Shown: piece after piece, positions 13,264-20,141 of the stretch
Position numbering within the stretch: the first letter of the stretch is position 1
Layout: every line of letters begins with the position of its first letter
Source: JAHIZC01 sp043813305
GTDB taxonomy: Bacteria; Omnitrophota; Gorgyraeia; Gygaellales; Profunditerraquicolaceae
Assembly (NCBI GenBank): GCA_043813305.1
Contig: JBDRLC010000055.1
Location: 1-20,141 of the forward strand
Length of the DNA stretch: 20,141 bases
Direction of reading: 5' to 3'
The notes under the pieces: generated by a model
Databases searched by the model: none
What the model saw: only the letters and a program-made list of their open reading frames with translations
What the model was told of the DNA's origin: nothing
Position numbers and translations under genes: made by a program

Positions 13264-13270
13264 GAGAAAT

Positions 13271-13738
13271 TTAATCCTGCGCAGACTCTTTTGGCGGGGT
13301 AAGCCGCTGCTTGACTAAATCGCTCACCAGCTTACCGTCTGCCTGGCCGGCTACTTTTGCCATTACTTCTTTCATCACCTTGCCCATATCCTGCGGGCCT
13401 TGCGCTCCCACCTCAGAAACCGCCTCTTCAACTATCTTTTTTACCTCCTCAGCGGACATCTCCGGCGGAAGATATGCCTTGAGAATCTCTGATTCCTTCT
13501 TCTCCTTATTGGCCATGTCAACCCGGTTGCCTTTTTCAAACTGTTCAATGGAATCCTGGCGCTGCTTTATCTGTTTTTTAATTACTGAAATAACCTCCTT
13601 GTCATCAAGCGACTTCGTTTTCTTGGCCACAGCTGCATTCATCAACTCGGCACGCAGGAAACTTAAAGTCGAACTTTTCAGGCTATCCCTTGCTTTCATC
13701 GATTCTTTGTAATCGTTCATGATTTTCTCTTCTAACAT
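13271..13738 (-). CDS. GatB/YqeY domain-containing protein
   Basis: This 155-residue soluble protein has the normal length of the YqeY family. It matches the family from the start (MNDYKESMKARDSLKSSTLSFLRAEL) through the basic stretch VIKKQIKQRQDSIEQFEKGNR (about 50-70) to the C-terminal GKVMKEVMAKVAGQADGKLV. The fold resembles the tRNA-binding tail of the GatB amidotransferase subunit. A role with tRNA is suggested, but the function is unproven. It has the strongest Shine-Dalgarno sequence in the window (AAGGGAGG, seven bases before ATG), overlapping the end of the kinase gene. It is probably the last gene of the mnmA operon. Confidence 0.9.
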   Translation of the reverse strand: MLEEKIMNDYKESMKARDSLKSSTLSFLRAELMNAAVAKKTKSLDDKEVISVIKKQIKQRQDSIEQFEKGNRVDMANKEKKESEILKAYLPPEMSAEEVKKIVEEAVSEVGAQGPQDMGKVMKEVMAKVAGQADGKLVSDLVKQRLTPPKESAQD

Positions 13739-13749
13739 TTCAACCTCCC

Positions 13750-14649
13750 TTAAAATAAAACCAGTTTCTTGAACTTAGAAAGCCTATTATTTAAATCTTT
13801 AGAAGTGAGCCCGGACGTTCTCTCCACTCCGAAATTCTCAATATTAAAAGAAGCTGCTACCGTGCCGTAGGCAAGCGCAATCTTAATATTCGACTGGTTG
13901 ATCTTTTTAGCTTTAGTCAGATACCCCATAAATCCGCCGGCAAAGGTATCTCCTGCCCCGGTAGGATCGACTACTTTCTCCGTAGAATAAGCCGGCAGGG
14001 AGAAAATAAACTTATCACTGTAAAAGAAAACACCGTGTTCCCCTTTCTTAATCAGAATCATTTTTGGCCCGCGCATACTTAGACTTTTGGCTACCTTTAT
14101 AAGATTGGACTCCCCAGATAGATCCCTCGCTTCCTGGTCGTTTGCTACATAGATATCAACTTGTTTTAATAACCGCAGCAGGGATTTTCGTTTATGCTTT
14201 ATCCAATAGTTCATGCTATCACACGCCACTAACTGCGGAGAGCGCATATGAACTAAGAGATGCCTCTGTATATCCGGATCGACATTAGCAAGGAATATAT
14301 TTTTGATTCTTCTTTGGGTATCGGAAATTGAAGGCTTGAATACAGAAAGCACACCCAGCTCAGTACTAAGAGTAAAAGCGGTATTTAAATCCCCTTGATA
14401 CTCACCCTTCCATTTGAATGTCTTACCGCTATCTTTGATCAATGAAGTCAAGACTATTCCTTGTTCCTGCAGGAAGTCTATGTATTTCTGCGGGAAATCA
14501 TGCCCCACGATCGCAACCAGATTGACGTTAGTAAATAATCTAGCGGACATTGCGAAGTGTATTGCTGAACCTCCCAGCATATGTTTTCTAAAACCAAAAG
14601 GTGTTTTTACGGTATCAAGCGCAACTGTTCCTAAGACAACAAGGCTCAC
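13750..14649 (-). CDS. PfkB-family carbohydrate or nucleoside kinase
   Basis: This 299-residue cytoplasmic kinase of the ribokinase fold has both family signatures: a glycine-rich LGGSAIHFAMSARLF near the N-terminus (about 25-39) and DPTGAGDTFAGGFMGYL at 228-244, with D234 the likely catalytic base. Replacement of the usual GGNxxN by GGSAIHF leaves the substrate open: a sugar, adenosine-type nucleoside or other alcohol is possible. The start is GTG at 14649, overlapping the TGA of the R2 mini-ORF (GTGA). GGAG lies 12 bases upstream inside the repeat. It lies between uppP and the YqeY gene, which does not define its substrate. Confidence 0.88.
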   Translation of the reverse strand: MSLVVLGTVALDTVKTPFGFRKHMLGGSAIHFAMSARLFTNVNLVAIVGHDFPQKYIDFLQEQGIVLTSLIKDSGKTFKWKGEYQGDLNTAFTLSTELGVLSVFKPSISDTQRRIKNIFLANVDPDIQRHLLVHMRSPQLVACDSMNYWIKHKRKSLLRLLKQVDIYVANDQEARDLSGESNLIKVAKSLSMRGPKMILIKKGEHGVFFYSDKFIFSLPAYSTEKVVDPTGAGDTFAGGFMGYLTKAKKINQSNIKIALAYGTVAASFNIENFGVERTSGLTSKDLNNRLSKFKKLVLF

Positions 14650-14711
14650 CCCGTTAGAAATCTCCGCTTGTCCCCACCAGAAAACATGTTTCTGTTTCTA
14701 ACGGGGCTCAT
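14646..14711 (-). repeat. R2 intercistronic repeat, copy a, encoding a 21-residue mini-ORF between uppP and the PfkB kinase
   Basis: An ATG at 14711 overlaps the uppP stop (ATATGA). A frame of 21 codons starts MSPVRNRNMF and ends KRRFLTG. Its TGA (14648-14646) overlaps the GTG of the kinase gene. Compared with copy b it has a duplicated AGAAAC (an in-frame RN), AAT to GGT, and two silent changes (AAA/AAG, AGG/AGA). The outer arms CCCCGTTAGAAA and TTTCTAACGGGG are identical to copy b. The middle arm keeps pairing through G-U pairs. This copy lies in a different operon from the other two. Confidence 0.75.
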
Positions 14712-15451
14712 ATGAAAAATAAGGTAATTACAGCTAAGGCAATACAGTAATAGCCGAAATAATGCAGCTTTGATTTATCCAAGACTAACTTCAATACCCA
14801 GAGAGCAAAAAGGCCGCTGAGCAAACTCGCCAGGAATCCGAAGGCAAAATTGACAGAGCCGGCCTGCAGGGCAAAATCAACTTTTTTCGCCTCTAATATC
14901 ACTGCACCAATGATCGCCGGAATAGAAGCTAAAAATGAAAATTTAAAACAGGTCTCTTTATCTACCTTCCTATACAAAAGCCAAGAGATAGTAATGCCCG
15001 AACGGGAGATCCCGGGTATGATTGCTATGGATTGCGCAATGCCTAAGGTCGCGGCATCCTGGATATCCAGCATTTCCCTCTTCGTACTATTTATATATCT
15101 GCGCGTTGGGATGAGGACCAGGCCGCTGATCAACAAAGCCAGAGCTACCAATTTAGGTGAACTGAACAGGCTTTCAAAAAAACCTCTACCTAATATACCG
15201 ATAATCCCGGTAATTAGAGTAGCAACCATAATAAAGGTAATTAATCTGATATTCCTTAAAGTCTTTAGAATTTCTTTAAAGAAAAATATTATTAAAGCGC
15301 AAATCGTACCCAGATGAAGAATCACGGAGATAGCGATCTCCTCACCCTGCATACCCATGATCCTCTGGAAAATAATTAAATGGCCTGAGCTGCTTACAGG
15401 CAGGAATTCGGTGAGGCCTTGGATTATCCCTAATAATATATGGTTTAGCAT
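14708..15451 (-). CDS. uppP: Undecaprenyl-diphosphatase UppP (BacA)
   Basis: This 247-residue integral membrane phosphatase removes a phosphate from undecaprenyl pyrophosphate, so that the lipid carrier of peptidoglycan and glycan synthesis can be reused. Both catalytic motifs are present: GIIQGLTEFLPVSSSGH at 8-24 (E15, the serines and H24) and PGISRSG at 146-152 (R150). It has about eight hydrophobic segments and is slightly shorter than the usual 265-275 residues. The ATG follows the upstream stop by three bases, with no clear Shine-Dalgarno sequence. The stop overlaps the mini-ORF of R2 copy a. Confidence 0.95.
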   Translation of the reverse strand: MLNHILLGIIQGLTEFLPVSSSGHLIIFQRIMGMQGEEIAISVILHLGTICALIIFFFKEILKTLRNIRLITFIMVATLITGIIGILGRGFFESLFSSPKLVALALLISGLVLIPTRRYINSTKREMLDIQDAATLGIAQSIAIIPGISRSGITISWLLYRKVDKETCFKFSFLASIPAIIGAVILEAKKVDFALQAGSVNFAFGFLASLLSGLFALWVLKLVLDKSKLHYFGYYCIALAVITLFFI

Positions 15452-15454
15452 ATT

Positions 15455-17269
15455 TTAGAATACTTCGTGGATAGCGATTTCCACCAAATCAATATCCCAA
15501 TTATGCGCAAGCAGCTCTTTTTTAATCGCAGCCTCGCCTAGCCCTTTGGATTTCCTCTCAGACACAAACGTCTTTAAAACTCCTAGGTTATACCTTTGGA
15601 TATTATCTAAAATATTCTTAATCGGTTTCTCCCTTTCCTCCTGATTAAGAAAATAAGCAACTAAAGCTAAAATTAATGGTATGAGAAATACAAATATCGA
15701 ACCGCCGAATAAATAACCGCTGCTGCCCGTTAATATATATGCGGCGATGCCCCAGAATACGTCAAAAAGGTAATGCGCCACAATCAAAGGTATAATACCA
15801 TATTTTATAAATATAACTCCATACATTAATCCGATGATGCTGATCTCGATTCCTCTGAACCATACGGGGAATATCGCATATCCGGTATGACCGAAACCCC
15901 AGATAAGAGCAGAAAAGAAAATCGCAAAGAATATATTTTTAAAATACTTTTTTCCCCAGTTTATAGCAAATATCCTGAAGATCACCTCTTCATTAACGCT
16001 TGCCGTTATCCCTATAATAAAAGCGCCCAAAAAAGGCACGTAGGCTGAGGAGAAACGCGTGAACCTGAAGTGCTCCTTCCATACGCCTAGGTGCTCCTGT
16101 CCGAGATCGAAAATAAAGGCCTGTAACCCCAGCATAATCACAAATAATAGATAGCCTAATAGAATAGCCCCTGAGACTCTACGACTGAAAAAAGTTGATC
16201 TAAGATAATGCAGGAATGAAGATTCCTGCCTCTTGGGCATTACTTCATTACGCAGGGTCTCTCCGGCAACGCCAATCATCACAAATGCTACGTTAAAAAA
16301 TGCAAGATTGATGATTACTTTTACCAGATTAATACCTATATATGAAGCTAAAGAGACACTGGTTGAATAATGCATGATAATATTCTCTAGGTTGTTAAAG
16401 AAGGATACCAAACTAAGAAAGACTAAAACTATTGCCAGATATAAATACCACTTCTTGCAGAAACGAGTGACTACCTGATTTCTTTTTTTTATCAAGAGAT
16501 ATATAGATGAAGCAATCAGGAAAGTCAATATCAGGAAATAAAAACTTAACAAATATTCGCCGAAAACAAGCTGTTTTTCAACGTAGCGGCTAAATTTCTC
16601 CGGTATATCCAGATAGTTTTTATAAAACCGCCTGATCTCATTACCTGATACTGTAGCTCCGATAAGTAGTTTTGCGCCTCCCTCATCCTCTTGCCAGGGG
16701 ATATACACATCTTTATGCTCCCAGGAGAAACTATAATCAGTCCTCTTCTCCAGGCGAGTTATCTTTACTTCATGAAAATCATATTCATCTATGTTTATAG
16801 CGAATTTCTCTTCCAGGAATCTCCTTGCCTTGCGCTTGGCGATCTCCTGATCTTCGCTCTTCCTTTCAACGATATCTTCAATCGGATGAGCAAAACTTAA
16901 AATCTCTTTAGACTTAGGGCTTACTTCTATGAGGTACTCTTCTTTCTGAGATTGCTTAAAGAAACGTACTTTCCAGAAAAATAATTCATAATTATAGCGC
17001 GTGACAAATTCATTTTCTTTCTTTGATCCTAAGGTTTTCTGAAGATACCTGTCCGCCCAGCCATCATTCTCAAAGGTAATTACATGAGAATATCCCTCGG
17101 AGCCCACTCCCAGGGAATCAAGATAGGATACGGCGATATTCAATGCTTCTTTCTTATTGACCGACAAGTCTACAAAAGAAAAACTTGGATAGCCGAAATG
17201 CATCCAGAGATAAAAACCTAGGATGGCAATTAGAATAAAAATAACCCACGCTTTTACGGATATCTTCAT
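15455..17269 (-). CDS. CPBP-family intramembrane protease-like protein with large N-terminal domain
   Basis: This 604-residue membrane protein has one N-terminal helix (about 8-27), a polar region of about 200 residues with an alternating strand-like pattern (about 33-235), then about nine helices. The CPBP (Abi/Rce1-like) core lies at about 405-525, with the motifs EEVIFR (E427, E428, R432), GFGH (H461) and AHYLFD (H499, D503), the glutamate-type intramembrane protease site. After the last helix, a cytoplasmic tail ends in a helical motif (GLGEAAIKKELLAHNWDIDL, about 577-596) that looks like a small UBA-like domain. The substrate is unknown. The start is one base after the preceding stop, and the neighbour uppP hints at an envelope role. 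Confidence 0.85.
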   Translation of the reverse strand: MKISVKAWVIFILIAILGFYLWMHFGYPSFSFVDLSVNKKEALNIAVSYLDSLGVGSEGYSHVITFENDGWADRYLQKTLGSKKENEFVTRYNYELFFWKVRFFKQSQKEEYLIEVSPKSKEILSFAHPIEDIVERKSEDQEIAKRKARRFLEEKFAINIDEYDFHEVKITRLEKRTDYSFSWEHKDVYIPWQEDEGGAKLLIGATVSGNEIRRFYKNYLDIPEKFSRYVEKQLVFGEYLLSFYFLILTFLIASSIYLLIKKRNQVVTRFCKKWYLYLAIVLVFLSLVSFFNNLENIIMHYSTSVSLASYIGINLVKVIINLAFFNVAFVMIGVAGETLRNEVMPKRQESSFLHYLRSTFFSRRVSGAILLGYLLFVIMLGLQAFIFDLGQEHLGVWKEHFRFTRFSSAYVPFLGAFIIGITASVNEEVIFRIFAINWGKKYFKNIFFAIFFSALIWGFGHTGYAIFPVWFRGIEISIIGLMYGVIFIKYGIIPLIVAHYLFDVFWGIAAYILTGSSGYLFGGSIFVFLIPLILALVAYFLNQEEREKPIKNILDNIQRYNLGVLKTFVSERKSKGLGEAAIKKELLAHNWDIDLVEIAIHEVF

Positions 17270-17270
17270 C

Positions 17271-17900
17271 TTAATCAGGGTGTATCTTAAGAAACTTCTC
17301 TAAATCCTGCGCTAAGGCGCAAGATAAATCAACTGCTTCGTTAGTAACCGGATGGGTAAATTTTAGAGCCTCGGCATGCAGATAGACTCTCTTTGCTTTA
17401 AGTTTATAATCTTTCCTAAAAGCAAACTTACTTTCGCCTACCAGAGGATGACCTAACCCTTTAAAGTGAATCCTGATCTGATTAGTGCGGCCGGTTAAAG
17501 GCATTACCTTTACTATATCAAAATCTTTTCTACTTTTAATAACTTCGTAATTTGTAGCTGCGCTTTGGCCTTCGATCGGATTTTTTATAACACCTTTATG
17601 CTCTTTAAGATGTCCCTGCACAAAAGCTATATAGGCCTTGATTATTTTTTTCTGCCTGAAAAGCTCTGCGATCTTCTTTTGGGCAGACTTTCCTTTTGCG
17701 TAAATTATCAAACCCGATGTCTCACGGTCCAGCCGATGACAAGGATGAAGGTTATATTCTGCTCCCCTTTTTTTAAATTCTTCATTAAGAATGCTCGTCA
17801 GGGTGCGTTTTTCTTTTTTCGCTGTCGGTATTACCAAGAGCCCAGTGGGCTTGTCAACGACTAATAACCAGTTATCCTCAAAAATTATCGGGATATTCAC
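17271..17900 (-). CDS. RluA-family RNA pseudouridine synthase
   Basis: This 209-residue cytoplasmic enzyme isomerises uridine in rRNA or tRNA. The catalytic motif HRLDRETSG (55-63, D58 as nucleophile) is intact, and LTGRTNQIRIHFKGLGHPLVGE near 138-159 is the second family block. It lacks the N-terminal S4 domain of RluD and RluC, so it is the compact RluA/TruC-like form. The target site cannot be predicted. The start is GTG at 17900, three bases after the nadA stop, with GAAAG just upstream. An ATG alternative is absent near the family start. Confidence 0.92.
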   Translation of the reverse strand: MNIPIIFEDNWLLVVDKPTGLLVIPTAKKEKRTLTSILNEEFKKRGAEYNLHPCHRLDRETSGLIIYAKGKSAQKKIAELFRQKKIIKAYIAFVQGHLKEHKGVIKNPIEGQSAATNYEVIKSRKDFDIVKVMPLTGRTNQIRIHFKGLGHPLVGESKFAFRKDYKLKAKRVYLHAEALKFTHPVTNEAVDLSCALAQDLEKFLKIHPD

Positions 17901-17903
17901 CTT

Positions 17904-18824
17904 TCAGGCTATCTCCATCATCCGGTCTATTGATTTTTTCGCACGGGCGCGTATATAATCAGGAACTTTTACTTCTTCTTTTAGTTCTTCTAAAGACCAA
18001 ACGATTTTTTCCTGGGTTGTACGTTTCATATTCGGGCATACTGCAGCCTCAGAGGCAGGATAAAATTCCTTTGTAGGATTATCTTTTTTAAGGCGATAGA
18101 TTAAGCCTACTTCCGTACCGACGATAAACTCATCTGCTTGGGATTCCTTTGCGTATTTTGCCATCTTACTGGTAGAGAGCGCTGCATCTGCCAAAGCGAT
18201 TACCTCTGCGGTACATTCCGGATGAACAATCACCTTTGCTTTGGGATGAAATCTTTTCTCTCTTTTCACATCTGCAGGTAAAATTTTCACATGGGTAGGA
18301 CAATAACCGTTCCAGGAGATAAGCTTCCTACCCGTTTGCCTAGAGACATAATCTGCAAGATATTTATCGGGAACAAAGATAATCTCTTTTTTATCTTTGA
18401 GCGCATTTACTACTGCTACTGCATTGGTAGAAGTACAACAATAATCTAATTCCGCCTTAACCTCAGCCGAGGTATTTACATAACCCACTACTGCTGCTTG
18501 AGGATGCTCTTTCTTTAATTTCTTAAGGTCGGAGGCGGTAATCATATTGGCCATAGGGCAACCTGCATTTATATCCGGCATGATTACTTTTTTCTCTGGA
18601 GAAAGAATGGAAACTGTCTCGGCCATAAAATGCACCCCGCAAAAGACTATAACTTTGGCATCGGTTTTAGCGGCGATCCGGCTTAATTCTAAAGAATCGC
18701 CCCCAAAGCCTGCAACATCCTGAACCTCAGGCAATTGATAATTATGCGCTAAGATTATAGCATTACGCTTCTTCTTTAATTTATTGATCTTCTCTTCTAA
18801 CTCTTTAAATTGTCTTCTGATCAT
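17904..18824 (-). CDS. nadA: Quinolinate synthase A
   Basis: This 306-residue [4Fe-4S] enzyme condenses iminoaspartate with dihydroxyacetone phosphate to quinolinate in NAD biosynthesis. Typical motifs are ILAHNYQLPEVQDVAGFGGDSLELS (about 24-48), DYCCTSTNA (about 127-135) and HPECTAEV (about 201-208). The cluster ligands are most likely C89, C175 and C263, with the same mutual spacing as in characterised short NadA proteins. It lies one base downstream of mnmA. nadB and nadC are not in the window. The partner oxidase must be encoded elsewhere. Confidence 0.96.
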   Translation of the reverse strand: MIRRQFKELEEKINKLKKKRNAIILAHNYQLPEVQDVAGFGGDSLELSRIAAKTDAKVIVFCGVHFMAETVSILSPEKKVIMPDINAGCPMANMITASDLKKLKKEHPQAAVVGYVNTSAEVKAELDYCCTSTNAVAVVNALKDKKEIIFVPDKYLADYVSRQTGRKLISWNGYCPTHVKILPADVKREKRFHPKAKVIVHPECTAEVIALADAALSTSKMAKYAKESQADEFIVGTEVGLIYRLKKDNPTKEFYPASEAAVCPNMKRTTQEKIVWSLEELKEEVKVPDYIRARAKKSIDRMMEIA

Positions 18825-18825
18825 T

Positions 18826-19893
18826 TTAGTCTAAAACTCTATCGATAATCCCTCCGCCGATTACTGAATCCCGATCATAGAATACTGCGGATTGACCGGG
18901 AGTTATGGCAAACTGCGGTTCTTTAAATTTAACCTTTATCTTTGTGTTTTGCAGGGAGACCTCTGCTGATGCTTCTTTGTGATTATACCTTATCCTCACC
19001 TTAAGGGCAATCTTCTTTTTTATCGGATTAATGATAAAATTGGGCTGTTTAACCAAAAATTCCTTCCTTAAGGCTTCTTCTCTTGGGCCTACAATTATCT
19101 GGTTATTCTTAAAATTTATTCTGGATATATACAACGGATAACCCTTAGCGATTCCTAACCCCTCGCGCTGACCCACGGTATAAAAAGCAACTCCCTTATG
19201 TTTACCTAATATACGTCCCTCTTTATCGACAATCGCGCCGGGCTTAATTTTATTACTAATCCTCTTTTTGATGAATTGCTTATATCCTTTATCCTTCAGG
19301 AAACAGATCTCCTGGCTTGAAGGAATATCTGAACAAGACAGACGAATCTCTTTTGCTAAGGAAATGATCCCCTGTTTTGTATAGGCACCTAAGGGGAAAA
19401 GAATATTTTTAAGCTGATACTGGCTTAAGCGATAGAGAAAATAAGATTGCTCTTTCAGGGGGTCTTTTCCTTTTTCGAGCAACAGTGAGTTTCCCCTCTT
19501 GACTATTCTGGCATAATGGCCGGTTGCCATGAAATCCATTTTTAATCTTTTGGCTTCCCTCAATAAATAGCCGAATTTGATATATTGATTACACCTGACG
19601 CAAGGATTTGGAGTTTTCCCTTTAAGATACTCGGTACAAAAATCGCTGATTACTTTTTTTTCAAGCTCCCCTTGTATGTCTATTATATGCTGGGTAATAC
19701 CTAAATTCTTTGCAATCTTGCGGCTATTAGCAAGATTTCTAAAGCCTTTAAAATCCATCGTGATCCCTGAGACTTGATAGCCTTCTTTTTTTAAAAGATA
19801 TGCTGCCATCGATGAATCTACTCCGCCGCTCATCGCCACCAATACCCTCTTTTTTGCTCGCTCTCTTGCTCGCTCTCTTGCTCGCTTTTTCAT
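18826..19893 (-). CDS. mnmA: tRNA-specific 2-thiouridylase MnmA
   Basis: This 355-residue enzyme thiolates U34 of tRNA-Lys, -Glu and -Gln. The PP-loop SGGVDSS is at 22-28. The catalytic cysteine C98 lies in TPNPCVRCN, and the second cysteine C197 in SQEICFLK. The region after the PP-loop is shorter than in the E. coli enzyme, which fits the family range. Residues 3-14 (KRARERARERAK) are an extra basic-acidic stretch made by three tandem 12-base units, inserted between MKK and KRVLVAMSGG. The ATG is only eight bases from a TATAAT box, so the mRNA may be almost leaderless. It is the first gene of its operon. Confidence 0.96.
   Translation of the reverse strand: MKKRARERARERAKKRVLVAMSGGVDSSMAAYLLKKEGYQVSGITMDFKGFRNLANSRKIAKNLGITQHIIDIQGELEKKVISDFCTEYLKGKTPNPCVRCNQYIKFGYLLREAKRLKMDFMATGHYARIVKRGNSLLLEKGKDPLKEQSYFLYRLSQYQLKNILFPLGAYTKQGIISLAKEIRLSCSDIPSSQEICFLKDKGYKQFIKKRISNKIKPGAIVDKEGRILGKHKGVAFYTVGQREGLGIAKGYPLYISRINFKNNQIIVGPREEALRKEFLVKQPNFIINPIKKKIALKVRIRYNHKEASAEVSLQNTKIKVKFKEPQFAITPGQSAVFYDRDSVIGGGIIDRVLD
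19852..19887 (-). repeat. Three tandem 12-base units inside the mnmA 5' end
   Basis: On the minus strand AAGCGAGCAAGA, GAGCGAGCAAGA and GAGCGAGCAAAA follow each other in frame and code for KRAR-ERAR-ERAK. The third unit is identical to 12 bases of R1 copy A (3185-3196), which suggests that the tract grew from an R1-like fragment or that both share a simple origin. Confidence 0.7.
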
Positions 19894-19901
19894 AAGTTCC
19901 T

Positions 19902-19929
19902 ATTATATCATTAAGTTACATCATTTCAA
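19902..19929 (-). promoter_or_regulatory. Predicted sigma-70-type promoter for the mnmA operon
   Basis: The minus strand has TTGAAA (-35, 19929-19924), a 16-base spacer and a perfect TATAAT (-10, 19907-19902). The expected transcription start falls within a few bases of the mnmA ATG at 19893. Confidence 0.65.
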
Positions 19930-19933
19930 ACAC

Positions 19934-19956
19934 CCTAGTAACCAAGGGTTACCAGG
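19934..19956 (-). terminator. Hairpin after the TonB-dependent receptor gene, possible terminator
   Basis: The minus-strand CCTGGTAACC and GGTTACTAGG pair over ten bases (one G-U) around a CTT loop. The stem includes the receptor stop codon. GTGTTTG follows, a poor U tract, so termination is plausible but not certain. The -35 box of the mnmA promoter begins just downstream. Confidence 0.4.
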
Positions 19957-20141
19957 AGAAACGGAGACCGGCTTCGAGATTTCTGCCTGGCTGGGGAATC
20001 CCTTCTATCTCCTGATATTCAACATTAAAGAGATTGGTGCCTTTTAGGAATATCTGAAAGTTTTTATTAAAATCATAGGCTAGGCGGGTGCTAACCAATA
20101 ACCATCCGTCACGGCTTGGCTTTTTCTTATAAGTTAACCCT
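19949..20141 (-). CDS. TonB-dependent outer-membrane receptor, C-terminal end (partial)
   Basis: Reading the minus strand from the window edge gives 63 residues and a TAA stop. The segment alternates in the manner of beta strands (STRLAYDFNKNFQIFLKGTN). It then has LFNVEYQEIEGIPQPGRNLE and ends AGLRFSW. NLFxxxY, PGRN and a terminal aromatic residue after a beta strand are the classic end of TonB-dependent receptors such as BtuB-like proteins. The final tryptophan would be the signal for outer-membrane insertion. This is the evidence that the host has an outer membrane. The ligand cannot be judged from this fragment, and the rest of the gene lies outside the window. Confidence 0.85.
   Translation of the reverse strand, partial: GLTYKKKPSRDGWLLVSTRLAYDFNKNFQIFLKGTNLFNVEYQEIEGIPQPGRNLEAGLRFSW

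Noticed and set aside
13311..13712. Plus-strand open frame of 133 codons.
   Set aside because: It is fully antisense to the YqeY-domain gene, which has a strong Shine-Dalgarno sequence and family match. The composition looks like a shadow frame.
2586..14711. CRISPR array as an explanation for the repeats.
   Set aside because: The repeats are not tandem, have no regular spacers, lie kilobases apart at gene junctions, and no cas genes are seen.
14850..15317. Plus-strand open frame of 155 codons.
   Set aside because: It is antisense to uppP, whose catalytic motifs are intact. No recognisable domain is present.

Overview
The window reads as a piece of an AT-leaning genome from a strictly anaerobic, probably uncultured diderm bacterium. 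The outer-membrane inference rests on the C-terminus of a TonB-dependent receptor at the right edge. The anaerobic inference rests on a large membrane-bound [NiFe] hydrogenase operon. A lineage such as Omnitrophota or Elusimicrobiota would fit, but that is an impression and was not tested. Every recognisable gene is on the minus strand, so the biological reading order runs from high to low coordinates.

Region 1 (20141 to 13271). The end of a TonB-dependent receptor is followed by a hairpin and a good promoter (19902-19929). A tight operon then carries mnmA (tRNA 2-thiouridylase), nadA (quinolinate synthase), an RluA-family pseudouridine synthase, a large CPBP-type membrane protease-like protein, uppP (undecaprenyl-pyrophosphate phosphatase), a PfkB-family sugar kinase and a YqeY-domain protein.

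Region 2 (13263 to 97). A second promoter (13235-13263) precedes an operon of about 13 kb. It starts with three electron-input genes: a HydB/AsrA-like dicluster protein, a HydG/AsrB-like FAD/NAD(P)/[2Fe-2S] protein and a four-cluster HycB-like ferredoxin. Then come the group 4 hydrogenase core (MbhM/NuoH, MbhJ/NuoB, MbhK/NuoC and MbhL/NuoD with all four Ni-Fe cysteines), a NuoL-like antiporter subunit, a complete Mrp-type set (MbhD/E-like, MrpB, C, D, E, F, G), an MbhN/HycF-like ferredoxin and a terminal MFS exporter. I infer a hydrogenase that couples electrons from NAD(P)H and/or ferredoxin to H2 chemistry and to Na+/H+ movement. A group 3b-like flavoprotein module sits on a group 4 Mbh-Mrp chassis.

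The least expected signal is between the genes. All five intercistronic gaps of 50-100 bases within the two operons hold a dispersed repeat, from two unrelated families: R1, two copies, and R2, three copies. In four of the five the repeat is exactly one open mini-ORF of 19-28 codons. Its ATG overlaps or abuts the upstream stop, and its TGA overlaps the next gene's ATG or GTG. Removing each repeat with one copy of the flanking (A/G)TGA restores a seamless stop/start junction like the repeat-free ones nearby. R2 can also fold into two mutually exclusive hairpins. A third short cassette (R3) is shared by two further junctions and carries the Shine-Dalgarno sequence and a TTG start. These look like insertion elements, or regulatory cassettes, adapted to sit in stop/start overlaps without breaking translational coupling.
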